From Fasciola hepatica (Eukaryota > Platyhelminthes > Trematoda > Plagiorchiida > Fasciolidae): 64,000 bases of DNA. The DNA lies in NCBI GenBank assembly GCA_948099385.1, contig CANUEZ040000024.1, positions 21,402,001 through 21,466,000 on the forward strand, in the 5' to 3' direction. Positions 44,001-56,278 of the stretch are shown piece after piece (within the stretch, counting starts at the first letter, position 1; every line of letters begins with the position of its first letter). Both the position numbers and the translations under genes were made by a program. The notes below the pieces were generated by a model. The model was given only the letters and a program-made list of their open reading frames with translations. It made no database searches and was not told the origin of the DNA.

Positions 44001-47000
44001 ATCAAGGTCAAACAGTGCAGAAAAGATAATCTCGAAGAAGAGTGAGGTCACTGATGAACCACAGGTGAATATTGCCACTGGATGCAAAGTGAGCTCAGTT
44101 TTAAGAGGCCTAGAGCACCAAGTAGAGAAAAAAGTTTTAGTCTCAGCTGAAAGACGAGGACAAAAACGACCACACGTTGGTTCATGTGCCACCTTGGAAG
44201 ACTGAGGCAGTGTTTTGGGGTTAGGCAGGCTACGAGACTTCGGTGGCCGTTTTTGTTCCATAAGGCACGGCTGACTGGCAAGATTCGGCGGATTCGAGCC
44301 GCCGGTGTGTACGGAATTACTGACCATTCTAAGGCACTCAGAGACTGATAGATTTGGAGAAGGTTTAGGCTTTGTACCAGGGTCTAGAGAACGAGGCTGG
44401 AGAACGAGGAAGCTGGAGTACAGGGAATGCAGCAGAGTTTCAAAGGAAACCTTCTGGATCCACAAGACAGTTTTGTTCACTTCAGGAGTGCAAAACCGAA
44501 GGCAAGCACGATTGATGGAAACCGGCGGTTCGATGAGCAGGCAAAAAGAGGAACAAAATGTGGCAGATCTTCAAGGCCGCTGGTAGCGAAAGAGCCTGGT
44601 CACGGTACAAAGCGGATAGGAACTCAGCCGAGAGGCAAGGAGAACTCTTGAACTGGCACCGGCCAAAGTTTACCGAAGCCCAAAAGGCTACCATAGATGT
44701 GTTCAGTAAGAGGCCTCGCTTAGGAATGGAGTGGGGCCTCTGGTCTCGAGGGATGGGGATGAAGTGTGTGATGACGATCGGGGCGAAGCCGATGCATTGG
44801 GCTTATACACTGGGGGTGTCCATAGACATGGCGAAGAACAAAGAGCATCAACCGGAAACGCAATCGGTTGATCCCATCGTTCCCAACCTACAAAAAGTGG
44901 AATGGGAGACAGAGGAATTATTGAAAGAACTTGACGGACAAGTCCGCGGGGTCTGATGGCACACACCCAGCTGTCACACAGCCGCTGGCTGCCATGGTCA
45001 GTGGACATGTCTGCCGCCTATGAGACAAAGGGGTATTACCGTTGGGCTGGAAGTTAGCCACAGTCGTGGATATCCACGAGGGAGGACCACCGTCCTGTGA
45101 GACCTACATGCACTCTGTGCAAGTGCTTAGAGCGACTGGTAGGGGAACACATGTAAACACTTGATGAGCCACAATTCGCTCTTTAAGGTACAGCACGGGT
45201 TTTTTGAAGGCGAATCTTGTCTCTCGAACCTCAAAGTATTCCTAGAAAAAGTTACTACCAAGTTCGATGTGAGGGCAAAATGGTCTAAGTTTGTTACCTA
45301 AGCTTTAGCAGGGCTTTTGACTCAGTCAACCACGGTCTGCCAATGGGGAGGCTGAAGACATTCAGGATAGAGGGGAAAATACACAAGTGGGTATCAGCCT
45401 TCCCGACCAACAGGACGTTTCATGTCAGGTTAGGAACCTGCAGGTCAAAATCTGCAGATGGAACTAGTAGGGTATTTCAGGGGTCAGCTGTAGGCCCACT
45501 GCTCTTTCTTCTATAAATAATGACCCAGCGGAAGATTTGTTACCCCCGTGTTTCCTTTTTGCGGACGATGTAACATTCGCAGGATCCGGAGATCGTGCTT
45601 AATAAGCAGGGGACCTGACACAGGTAATTAGCTAGGCAAACAACTGGGATATGCCCTCAAATGAAAGCAAGTCACCCACCAACCGGAGATTCATTAGAAT
45701 TGGAGGCAATGGGAGAAAATGGACCGTTCACAATTGGGGCAACATAGCCAACAGGGGACTTGGGTTTCAAAATCACTGCAGGCTGAGGGCTGAATAGTGC
45801 GAACTGGCTGCTCACAAGGCAAGAGGTGGGCTGTTTTGGCTGAGCTCAGCTTTTCCTTGCAGAGCAGTGGGGGTTTTCGTGTCTATGTACAAGACAGTAG
45901 TGAGGCCACTTTTAGAATACTGTGTACAGGCTTGGGCACATTCCTTGATTAAATAGGCAGCGTTCCCCAAAAACGTTCAGCGACTAGCCACTCGAATACG
46001 CTGAGGACAACAAGGGGGACCATCTATAACGACTGCAGAAAGTGGGACTCTTCTCACTTGGAAAATGAAGTCCCAAAGGAAACCTTATTTAGGCGTTTAA
46101 AATCCCGAAAGGTTTATCGAGCATTAGTGCTGAAGATACGTTTGCACAGACCATCGGTCGCAGAAAGGCAGAAAATGGCATGAAATTGTGGAAGCCAAGC
46201 TATGGGCCGAATGCACGAGTGAACCTCTTTATCAATAGGGCAGTGAAAATGCGAAACAGGTTGAGTGAAGAAATAGTTGACACACGAGGTGCAGAATATC
46301 CTAAAACGATGCCGGATTCTGAGTGGGACGAGCTGTTTACAGAAGTAGAACACTGGGGATTAGAAAGAAACTGTAATTCAATCACGGCTTTTAAGTTCTC
46401 CTGTGTCCGTGCCTACGACCTGGGGCACTAGACATGATGGAGCACCAACGTTGTTTGTCTTCAGCCCGTATGGTAAGGAAAGAGCTTCTACCCCCTCATT
46501 TTTCAGCCGAACTGGAGGAGCAAACCACTTTGTGCAACAGAACTGGAAGGCATTAACTGGGTCACCGTAGTGGGTGCCGATCAGTGTGCATACCAACGGA
46601 GTAATTACAGACGCTTGATTGGCCCCGGCCACTGTAAGCTCTGTGCAACCTGACCTGATGTTGCCCGACCTGACCTGACCAGAGCTTAGTTTCAGACACA
46701 CTTGATACCCTGCTTATCATTTCGTACCCGCCACGTACCTGCTACCGACGTTTTTGTATTTCCCCAGAAAAAGCGCCCAACAACTATATAAAATCCTTTG
46801 CAAAAGCTTTATGGACCACCTGTAGGACTCACAACTGTTACAGACTCTCTATTGTCACTATTTCTTCTTTGTACAGTCATTTTCATTTTATCTTGCATTG
46901 CACTCTATCTAGTGGACTGCTGAACTATGAAAAGCCTGCCAATTGTTATTAGTAATATCTGCTGACCACCTCTCTCTCTTTAGTCCGCGCCTATTCGCCA

Positions 47001-47339
47001 CCTAATGCTTGGGCTATAGATTCCCCCTCATTTCCTCTTGCCCCAGGTTTCGGTTGTATTTTCACGGCCAGTGGTGAACCAACCATTCCTTATACACACT
47101 TTCGAATTCTCTAATTCAACCGCATTCATACCCACCAGACCTCAGAAATCTCCGACCATCCAGTACTTCCGCTCATTGACTCTACACATTTAATCACCGG
47201 AATTTTGTGCCTTTTGCCAGATACTTCAAAAGGTTAGTTGATTTTTCCAAGCCTACCATTATAATGCGCAGCCCCAAGAGAAGCAGACCGATCGAAAAGG
47301 GTTTTGCCGCGCTTAGTCGTGCGTCTTCCGGTCACCACA
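41086..47339 (+). repeat. Palindrome 2, left arm
   Basis: This 6,254-bp block is the reverse complement of 50025-56278; paired positions sum to 97364 at every point checked, so no net indel. I found seven mismatches by eye (41376, 41413, 42036, 42293, 42300, 42422, 43411), all transitions and all in the outer 2.35 kb; I saw none between 43412 and 47339. The arm contains a decayed CR1 LINE at 44440-46435. The outer part (41086-44439) and inner part (46436-47339) have no recognised gene. Confidence 0.96.
44440..46435 (+). pseudogene. CR1-type LINE remnant in palindrome 2 left arm
   Basis: The linker frame 44558-44956 (AWSRYKADRNSAERQGELL, VEWETEELLKELDG) leads into RT: KGVLPLGWKLATVVDIHEGG, FKVQHGFFEGESCLSNL-like, and SRAFDSVNHGLPMGRLKTF with the first catalytic Asp. 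FQGSAVGPLLFLL comes next, then CFLFADDVTFAG at about 45552-45587 with FADD intact. The C-terminal part has VVRPLLEYCVQAWAHS and, at 46180-46431, LFINRAVKMRNRLSEEIV, the usual CR1 tail. At least eight stops or shifts interrupt it. The same text on the other strand lies in the right arm. Confidence 0.85.
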
Positions 47340-50024
47340 TCACGTTACGTTTCATCCATCAACGTCCAGAAATGTGTTCACAGGAAGACTGATAACCTCC
47401 CACGACAAGTGAGCCTATTTGAAACGCGAATTGGAGCTCTCGACGGTCGTTGGTCTTCTGACACCACGGGCACAGCTGCTCGAGCCATCCACTATAACCG
47501 TGGGAAGCAACTTAGTAGTCACGTGTGACTGGTGGACGGTATATCTTCTGAGGTCTCAAAGCGAATACGAAATTCAAAACATGTCATTGTATTTTCTCTT
47601 CTTGATTGAAACCCGCTCAAGATACTGCGTCGTACCATTTTAAGGCCGCCAGCATAGAACGGTTATTACAACGTAACATCAGCTTACGCAAAGAAACAAA
47701 ACGAAACCAAAGCTCCCCGCTTTTCAACTTTAGACGCACTGGAAGCCAGTAAAATGGTTCAAAATCGGAGCGTTACTACCGTTGATCCACCGTACATGAA
47801 AGTCGGGCTAACCCCTGATAAAAGGCTCCTACAAAGAGCAGTGCTGGATAAGCTGAAACCACCCAAACACTGAGGACCGGAACTCCACAAAAAATCTCCC
47901 ATTAGCTGTAATCCCCGGGCAACTCCGTGCAGCCGACTCCTATAAGCCAATAACCACTTTTTGCGGACCTTGACGCAAAGCCTAGAACTTCTCCTAATTT
48001 GAAAGCCTCCAAGAGCCCCAGACTGAACAGTAATGTCATGGGAACTTGTGGCCCGAATCTACTAAATCCCACCAGTCTGCCATGCCTGATGAACCGTAAA
48101 CGGTTACCTGAGTCCCGTTCCCGGACTAACCAAGCAACCCTGCCTGGGTCTTCTAGGACGAAACAAACACGACAGTTCTAATCCTCGATCTGTAGCCGAG
48201 AACAGGTCTTATTTGTCGGAGTGCATCATATAAACTTACTCTAGGCCAAGGCTGCCCCGTCGGCCCTCTGGAAAAAGCCTCACAACCCAACTGCCACGGT
48301 GCAGCACCCCTAATGACACCTGCCCTTCTTTGCGACCTGTCTAGTCACTTTTGGGTCAGAAGTTAGCAGTGCCTGGTCTGAAGCTTCCACCACCATTTGG
48401 CAGCACCAACAAAAGCCTCCGGCTTCAAAGTCCAAAACCTTCCAATCAGCCCCCCCCCCCACCAAAGGCTTAGGCATCTGTTATTCTAGATAGCGACCCT
48501 GTCTGTCACTGGGTCACACTCCGACCCTTATGCAAAGCCTACAGCTAAACAGACCCCTTGGTAGACCGTCACTGATTCCAGCATCCATTAATTTTATCCT
48601 GGAACCACGTACCTTATCAAACCCTGTCCACCCCCAGCGAAACTTAGGCACCACTTGCTTTTACGCCATTGATACTGAAAACCCAATGCACAGCTCTTTT
48701 TTGCCCGGACTGAATAGGTGAGAGAAGCGGTTGGGGAATAATAGTGCAACCATTTAGGTACAACATGCCATCGGGTGTTATGGCCAGCCAATCCCTTAGA
48801 GTAAAGTGCCGAAATTTGATGTTCGGTAACTGGTGCCCATCCATGTCTTGGTAACAATAAAAATGGATCAAAACGAAAAGGAACCTCGCAAATCGGTTGT
48901 TGGCAAGTGACAGGAAGTGGTTGAAATAGTGAACTGTCAGATTTATTGTCCGCAGTAGACAATGCATATCAAGTATTGCTATTAAGATGTACAATATGCT
49001 TAGCATGAGGGAGCTTGATGTAGCAATCTGATGCAGATGGTAAAGTATATTGACGTTGGGCTACAGATCTAGTGAACTTTTGCAACGATCGGGATGGATG
49101 GTGAATAAAATGTAACGCAGTATGATCAGAAAAATTTGCGAATTTGGAGCCAAAGAAATATTCGTGTGGACAAATAACTAACCAGTGGAAAACCAAATCC
49201 TCCTTCTGAGGTTCAGAATAACCTCCTTTGGAAGCGCCAAGTCTCTTTGAAGCACAAACAATTGGACAACCCTCCTTTTCCAGGGCTGCGTTGATTTCAG
49301 TAAGAGAGTAATTCGTAATAATTGTCTAGCGTTTTGAAGGTGAAATAAAAAGCAGTAGGACTTTGGTTTTTACATGGCCTGAAGTTGAATGCATCATGTA
49401 ACTATGGGCGTAGAAACAGTGAAAGGTGCTGCCGGAAGTCATGGAGGATCAACTTCACTGGATTGTGAAAAAGGAGAGTAAATCTGGAATGGGGTGGCTA
49501 AAATTCAAATAAGGAGTGTAGCTCACTTATTTTTGTGAAAATGTGCTTGGTACGCGAGGCATCTTAGTCGGAGAAAGCCGCTTTACAATGGTTCTCTCTG
49601 CTTTCAAGAAAACGGGTCTAATTCAATGACTCCACCTTAGTTCGAAGGAGGGGGAGCCTATCACTCCTGATGTCGGGTAACCCGGAGAGACTGGTTCAAA
49701 CCACGGACTACACCTGGTCAGTGTGATGAGTCTGAAAACCTTCGTTCTCGGCCTTCTTGCTGCTTCCATATTGCTGTGTACCTCGCATTGCAGAATTGGT
49801 CACTTTTTGTCTGCCTGTCGGGATCCCCGGATATACCCTTTCCACTCAGCGGACAAACTGATAGCGGATGATTCTCCAGTCTTTTATTTCTCTGTGATGG
49901 CGGTAACTTAGACGCAACTTTTGAGTCCTATTCTTGTCGGAGATCCCATTTTACGTGGTTTTATTGTTGGCTCTCTTAGAACAAAAATGAATGTTCCCTG
50001 GTTGGTGGACGAATAGTAGAGTGG
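47340..50024. other. Palindrome 2 spacer; no gene recognised
   Basis: This 2,685-bp stretch occurs once in the window. Several frames of 60-120 codons exist on both strands (longest 48594-48962, -) but none shows a known motif. A run of ten C bases lies near 48451-48460. The first 25 bases past each arm (47340-47364 versus the complement of 50000-50024) still agree at about 60%, so homology fades at the edge and may not be cut sharply. Confidence 0.5.
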
Positions 50025-53000
50025 TGTGGTGACCGGAAGACGCACGACTAAGCGCGGCAAAACCCTTTTCGATCGGTCTGCTTCTCTTGGGGCTGCGCAT
50101 TATAATGGTAGGCTTGGAAAAATCAACTAACCTTTTGAAGTATCTGGCAAAAGGCACAAAATTCCGGTGATTAAATGTGTAGAGTCAATGAGCGGAAGTA
50201 CTGGATGGTCGGAGATTTCTGAGGTCTGGTGGGTATGAATGCGGTTGAATTAGAGAATTCGAAAGTGTGTATAAGGAATGGTTGGTTCACCACTGGCCGT
50301 GAAAATACAACCGAAACCTGGGGCAAGAGGAAATGAGGGGGAATCTATAGCCCAAGCATTAGGTGGCGAATAGGCGCGGACTAAAGAGAGAGAGGTGGTC
50401 AGCAGATATTACTAATAACAATTGGCAGGCTTTTCATAGTTCAGCAGTCCACTAGATAGAGTGCAATGCAAGATAAAATGAAAATGACTGTACAAAGAAG
50501 AAATAGTGACAATAGAGAGTCTGTAACAGTTGTGAGTCCTACAGGTGGTCCATAAAGCTTTTGCAAAGGATTTTATATAGTTGTTGGGCGCTTTTTCTGG
50601 GGAAATACAAAAACGTCGGTAGCAGGTACGTGGCGGGTACGAAATGATAAGCAGGGTATCAAGTGTGTCTGAAACTAAGCTCTGGTCAGGTCAGGTCGGG
50701 CAACATCAGGTCAGGTTGCACAGAGCTTACAGTGGCCGGGGCCAATCAAGCGTCTGTAATTACTCCGTTGGTATGCACACTGATCGGCACCCACTACGGT
50801 GACCCAGTTAATGCCTTCCAGTTCTGTTGCACAAAGTGGTTTGCTCCTCCAGTTCGGCTGAAAAATGAGGGGGTAGAAGCTCTTTCCTTACCATACGGGC
50901 TGAAGACAAACAACGTTGGTGCTCCATCATGTCTAGTGCCCCAGGTCGTAGGCACGGACACAGGAGAACTTAAAAGCCGTGATTGAATTACAGTTTCTTT
51001 CTAATCCCCAGTGTTCTACTTCTGTAAACAGCTCGTCCCACTCAGAATCCGGCATCGTTTTAGGATATTCTGCACCTCGTGTGTCAACTATTTCTTCACT
51101 CAACCTGTTTCGCATTTTCACTGCCCTATTGATAAAGAGGTTCACTCGTGCATTCGGCCCATAGCTTGGCTTCCACAATTTCATGCCATTTTCTGCCTTT
51201 CTGCGACCGATGGTCTGTGCAAACGTATCTTCAGCACTAATGCTCGATAAACCTTTCGGGATTTTAAACGCCTAAATAAGGTTTCCTTTGGGACTTCATT
51301 TTCCAAGTGAGAAGAGTCCCACTTTCTGCAGTCGTTATAGATGGTCCCCCTTGTTGTCCTCAGCGTATTCGAGTGGCTAGTCGCTGAACGTTTTTGGGGA
51401 ACGCTGCCTATTTAATCAAGGAATGTGCCCAAGCCTGTACACAGTATTCTAAAAGTGGCCTCACTACTGTCTTGTACATAGACACGAAAACCCCCACTGC
51501 TCTGCAAGGAAAAGCTGAGCTCAGCCAAAACAGCCCACCTCTTGCCTTGTGAGCAGCCAGTTCGCACTATTCAGCCCTCAGCCTGCAGTGATTTTGAAAC
51601 CCAAGTCCCCTGTTGGCTATGTTGCCCCAATTGTGAACGGTCCATTTTCTCCCATTGCCTCCAATTCTAATGAATCTCCGGTTGGTGGGTGACTTGCTTT
51701 CATTTGAGGGCATATCCCAGTTGTTTGCCTAGCTAATTACCTGTGTCAGGTCCCCTGCTTATTAAGCACGATCTCCGGATCCTGCGAATGTTACATCGTC
51801 CGCAAAAAGGAAACACGGGGGTAACAAATCTTCCGCTGGGTCATTATTTATAGAAGAAAGAGCAGTGGGCCTACAGCTGACCCCTGAAATACCCTACTAG
51901 TTCCATCTGCAGATTTTGACCTGCAGGTTCCTAACCTGACATGAAACGTCCTGTTGGTCGGGAAGGCTGATACCCACTTGTGTATTTTCCCCTCTATCCT
52001 GAATGTCTTCAGCCTCCCCATTGGCAGACCGTGGTTGACTGAGTCAAAAGCCCTGCTAAAGCTTAGGTAACAAACTTAGACCATTTTGCCCTCACATCGA
52101 ACTTGGTAGTAACTTTTTCTAGGAATACTTTGAGGTTCGAGAGACAAGATTCGCCTTCAAAAAACCCGTGCTGTACCTTAAAGAGCGAATTGTGGCTCAT
52201 CAAGTGTTTACATGTGTTCCCCTACCAGTCGCTCTAAGCACTTGCACAGAGTGCATGTAGGTCTCACAGGACGGTGGTCCTCCCTCGTGGATATCCACGA
52301 CTGTGGCTAACTTCCAGCCCAACGGTAATACCCCTTTGTCTCATAGGCGGCAGACATGTCCACTGACCATGGCAGCCAGCGGCTGTGTGACAGCTGGGTG
52401 TGTGCCATCAGACCCCGCGGACTTGTCCGTCAAGTTCTTTCAATAATTCCTCTGTCTCCCATTCCACTTTTTGTAGGTTGGGAACGATGGGATCAACCGA
52501 TTGCGTTTCCGGTTGATGCTCTTTGTTCTTCGCCATGTCTATGGACACCCCCAGTGTATAAGCCCAATGCATCGGCTTCGCCCCGATCGTCATCACACAC
52601 TTCATCCCCATCCCTCGAGACCAGAGGCCCCACTCCATTCCTAAGCGAGGCCTCTTACTGAACACATCTATGGTAGCCTTTTGGGCTTCGGTAAACTTTG
52701 GCCGGTGCCAGTTCAAGAGTTCTCCTTGCCTCTCGGCTGAGTTCCTATCCGCTTTGTACCGTGACCAGGCTCTTTCGCTACCAGCGGCCTTGAAGATCTG
52801 CCACATTTTGTTCCTCTTTTTGCCTGCTCATCGAACCGCCGGTTTCCATCAATCGTGCTTGCCTTCGGTTTTGCACTCCTGAAGTGAACAAAACTGTCTT
52901 GTGGATCCAGAAGGTTTCCTTTGAAACTCTGCTGCATTCCCTGTACTCCAGCTTCCTCGTTCTCCAGCCTCGTTCTCTAGACCCTGGTACAAAGCCTAAA

Positions 53001-56000
53001 CCTTCTCCAAATCTATCAGTCTCTGAGTGCCTTAGAATGGTCAGTAATTCCGTACACACCGGCGGCTCGAATCCGCCGAATCTTGCCAGTCAGCCGTGCC
53101 TTATGGAACAAAAACGGCCACCGAAGTCTCGTAGCCTGCCTAACCCCAAAACACTGCCTCAGTCTTCCAAGGTGGCACATGAACCAACGTGTGGTCGTTT
53201 TTGTCCTCGTCTTTCAGCTGAGACTAAAACTTTTTTCTCTACTTGGTGCTCTAGGCCTCTTAAAACTGAGCTCACTTTGCATCCAGTGGCAATATTCACC
53301 TGTGGTTCATCAGTGACCTCACTCTTCTTCGAGATTATCTTTTCTGCACTGTTTGACCTTGATGTCGCGGACAGAGGATTCTCAAAGTTATTCTGTGAAT
53401 CCCTTTGCCTGAGCGCGTCCCGCCCCCACATTGATCATCCCCAACTACATGGGCGTGGGAAAGTTTGGAAAGCTTCTCTCCCTCCGGACTGATGTAGCTC
53501 CCTTTGGCTCTTCGATATTCTTCTCTACTTCCGGCTAGTTCGTGTGTGGTAGCGGATTGAACGCTTGCCTGGCGGCGGCCTTAAAATGAATGCATGCGCA
53601 TTCAATCCACTTATTTCCGCATTATGCTGAGTAATGCTTCACTGTGATACCTAAGAACCCAGTGTGTTGGCAGAACCTGAATGTTGAACAGAGGGGGTTC
53701 AATATAGTCAGTCTTTCCGGATGATTTCAGTATACCTAGTGATAACTTCCGGGGTAGTACATGAGAACAACTCGCGGTGATAGATAATGCACTCTTTCCG
53801 GTGTGGCGCGGTGGTTAACGCTGTTACTTTATTGTATCAGGCTGGGCGGTAGTGCTTACTACGGATATTTGAATAATACTTCTAAACGATGAAAGGAACA
53901 AAAAACAAGACAACCCGATTTGATCTCCAGTTGACTCTGGCTCAGAGGTTGACGCGGCGGCCGAAGGACTTCGGGCGCAAACATTAATTCACGGTTCCAA
54001 CACGTCCTCAACATAATGGGTTGAAGGATACAATCGGATGGATAAATTCATCCACATTCCAATTACACGAAGGAGTGGATAATTTCCCATTTCAACACAA
54101 GAATGCTGCCCACGGCACCAAATGTTCGAGTCTGGGAAAGCTCCCCAAGTCTCCGATGCTACGTTCAAACTGTAGATGCCCGAAATCAGCTGAGTTAGCA
54201 TACCAGTGAAGCAACTCTCTACAACCAGCCTGTGGTATGGTTCTGGATTAACTCGGTACAAGGACAATGAAAATCCTGGATGTGCATGTTTGTTCACTAC
54301 ACTGAAGGTGTGCTGATCAAAATTGGTACAATGTTCCAAAGCTTCCAGTGAAAGTTTCATCCGGCTTAATCATATTTGAATTTGAAAAATAAGTAACCCC
54401 AAGTCGTGTTTCAAATTTGGTTGTGTGCATACTCCATTCCAACTCTGAATCACTCCTTCCCTTAATTCCGCGGGACGATATTTCACAGAACTGTGCCAGA
54501 GCGAGACAACTGTTTCGTGGAAGTGCCCTGAGCTGCTTCGTAGTCAGACATGGAAGATGGGCCATAGCGCAAGCATCGGACAACGTCTTCTTGACTGAAT
54601 CTGGTAGGATTCTATCAGGGGTGTCAAAGCTGAAGCAATGTGGGGGTGATGGGGTCTCCTCGTTAACTCGGAAACAACAGAGTCAGTGTACCACTCAGCG
54701 GCCATACGACTTTAGGGTTTGGCACTTCGTCAAGCTCAGCGGTACGCAAGAGGAGAGCTAGCTTTGAGATGGAGTACCTAATCGTAGAAATCCGGCTCGA
54801 AGCAGTTATTAGCTTTTCTTTTATAGGACTAGCCCCTCCACTAGCCTCGTCGATGAAACCTTAGAGTGACACTGCAATTATTCATTCCCGAAACGTGTTA
54901 AGAACGTCTGTGTTTTGTGGGTGCAAGGTGACAGATTTTTTAAGAATTTATTTGTTGGAGGAACAAGGCGTAATAGTCTGCTAGTAGTGTGCTTCCAAAC
55001 TTACGTTGAAGGTCAGAAGATGGCTGAGTAGTCAAAATACTTTAAAGTAAAACGTTTCCAATGGAGCTAACGGGATGGCTTCAACGCGAGTTGGTTGGGA
55101 TACTGCACGTAAGGCAATTCGAGCAATGCGCCTCCAGTGAACACGAATCCAAAAGCAAAGCAAGAGTGATTCGCAGGATCTACGATACTGGATTATGAAA
55201 TGCACAACATCACTAATATATACAAACCCCGAATATGCGACCAAAAGGACTCAAAATGAGGAGCAAGTTCACGGCGTGAGAGCGAAGAACACTTGAGCCA
55301 TACAGGTCGAAGCAAGATATGAAAAATCGCGTGCTAGACGCGAACGAACAAAGTTTGGTGCAAAAAAATATAGGTGTTACGAAGCATGCAAGGAATGCAT
55401 ATAATCTAGCATTTTCACGGATCAAAACCCTTATGGTGTTCTATGAGAAGTTTTCACAATAAGCCGTTACACAGAGTAATTGACTGGAGTTTTATGATCA
55501 AGACAGATGTTTCTTTGCGCTCTCATCCTAAGAAGCAGCTCAAAAATCATCTTCTCAAAGGATAATTCGATAAGTTTGTTGCCTCAAAATGTAATATCTG
55601 GGGGAAATCGCTGAAATTTTCCGAGTTACAAGAAAGCCTTTTAGAAGCCGTAGTTTTAAGTATCATCCTAGATGGCTCAGTAAAATCTCTACCGAGTACA
55701 TCTAACAAAACGAAGTGGTGTGGCGTGGGTGCGTCCTTGTGTTGGCCTGGTACCATGCGGTCTGGGACTGTGCGAATCTCATTAAAATTCCCCCCTCCGC
55801 CAAGAAGTTCTCAGCTTAGTGAAGCATGGACTCAGACATATCGATAGCCCGAAGTTCCGGTAGCCGCTTGCCGCGAGGAACTTTACCATTTTTTTACTAA
55901 AGCCTGCAACGATAACATCTGTGACATACTTCTCGGCATTTGCTTTCGACTTACTTTCACGAGCAGATACTAGGTTTGCCGGATAGGGCATGTTCCCCCA

Positions 56001-56278
56001 AAAGGCCTGAGGTCGTGCCCACAGCAGGTGTTAGTGCTCCAGGTGTTTGCAGATGCACGAAACCATAAGGCTTTCCGTGACCCTTCCAACCACGAAAGTA
56101 AGGGTGACCGGGCGGCATTTGGCTTAGGTGAAATTGTGTCTCACACCTGCACAGAGGAATGACCACGGATTTGTCTCTTCTTGATGTGGTCCGATGCAAG
56201 CCACGGACACATGGAACCGAAAGGTCGGTGGTGGAGTTGGTTGTTTTGCTAGTTCCTTCAACACCAGAAGATGCACGC
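50025..56278 (-). repeat. Palindrome 2, right arm
   Basis: Reverse complement of 41086-47339 with the mismatches listed there. The outer boundary is sharp: left flank ...GACATGCGTTG before GCGTGCATC, right flank AGTCCGATCACGG after GATGCACGC. These flanks do not form a target-site duplication. Confidence 0.96.
50929..52924 (-). pseudogene. CR1-type LINE remnant in palindrome 2 right arm
   Basis: Mirror copy of 44440-46435; every stop and frameshift seen in the left arm is also here. The LINE was therefore already dead when the arm was duplicated, or the arms have been homogenised since. The FADD box lies at about 51795-51806 on the - strand. Confidence 0.85.

Noticed and set aside
44270..44310. 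GGCGGATTCGAGCCGCC looks like a tRNA T-arm or small hairpin
   Set aside because: It forms a short perfect stem but no tRNA body surrounds it; it lies near the 5' side of a decayed LINE.
43872..44480. Minus-strand frame of 202 codons in palindrome 2, duplicated at 52884-53492
   Set aside because: It appears twice only because the arms are identical; no domain, and it overlaps the 5' region of the CR1 remnant on the other strand.
49650..49720. GGTTCAAACC near 49692 resembles a tRNA B box
   Set aside because: No A box or acceptor stem at the correct spacing; a ten-base match is expected by chance in 64 kb.
53795..53870. TGGCGCGGTGGTTAACGC near 53805 (and its mirror near 43550) resembles a tRNA or SINE A box
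   Set aside because: No matching B box follows at the right distance and no cloverleaf can be drawn, so I do not call a tRNA or SINE.
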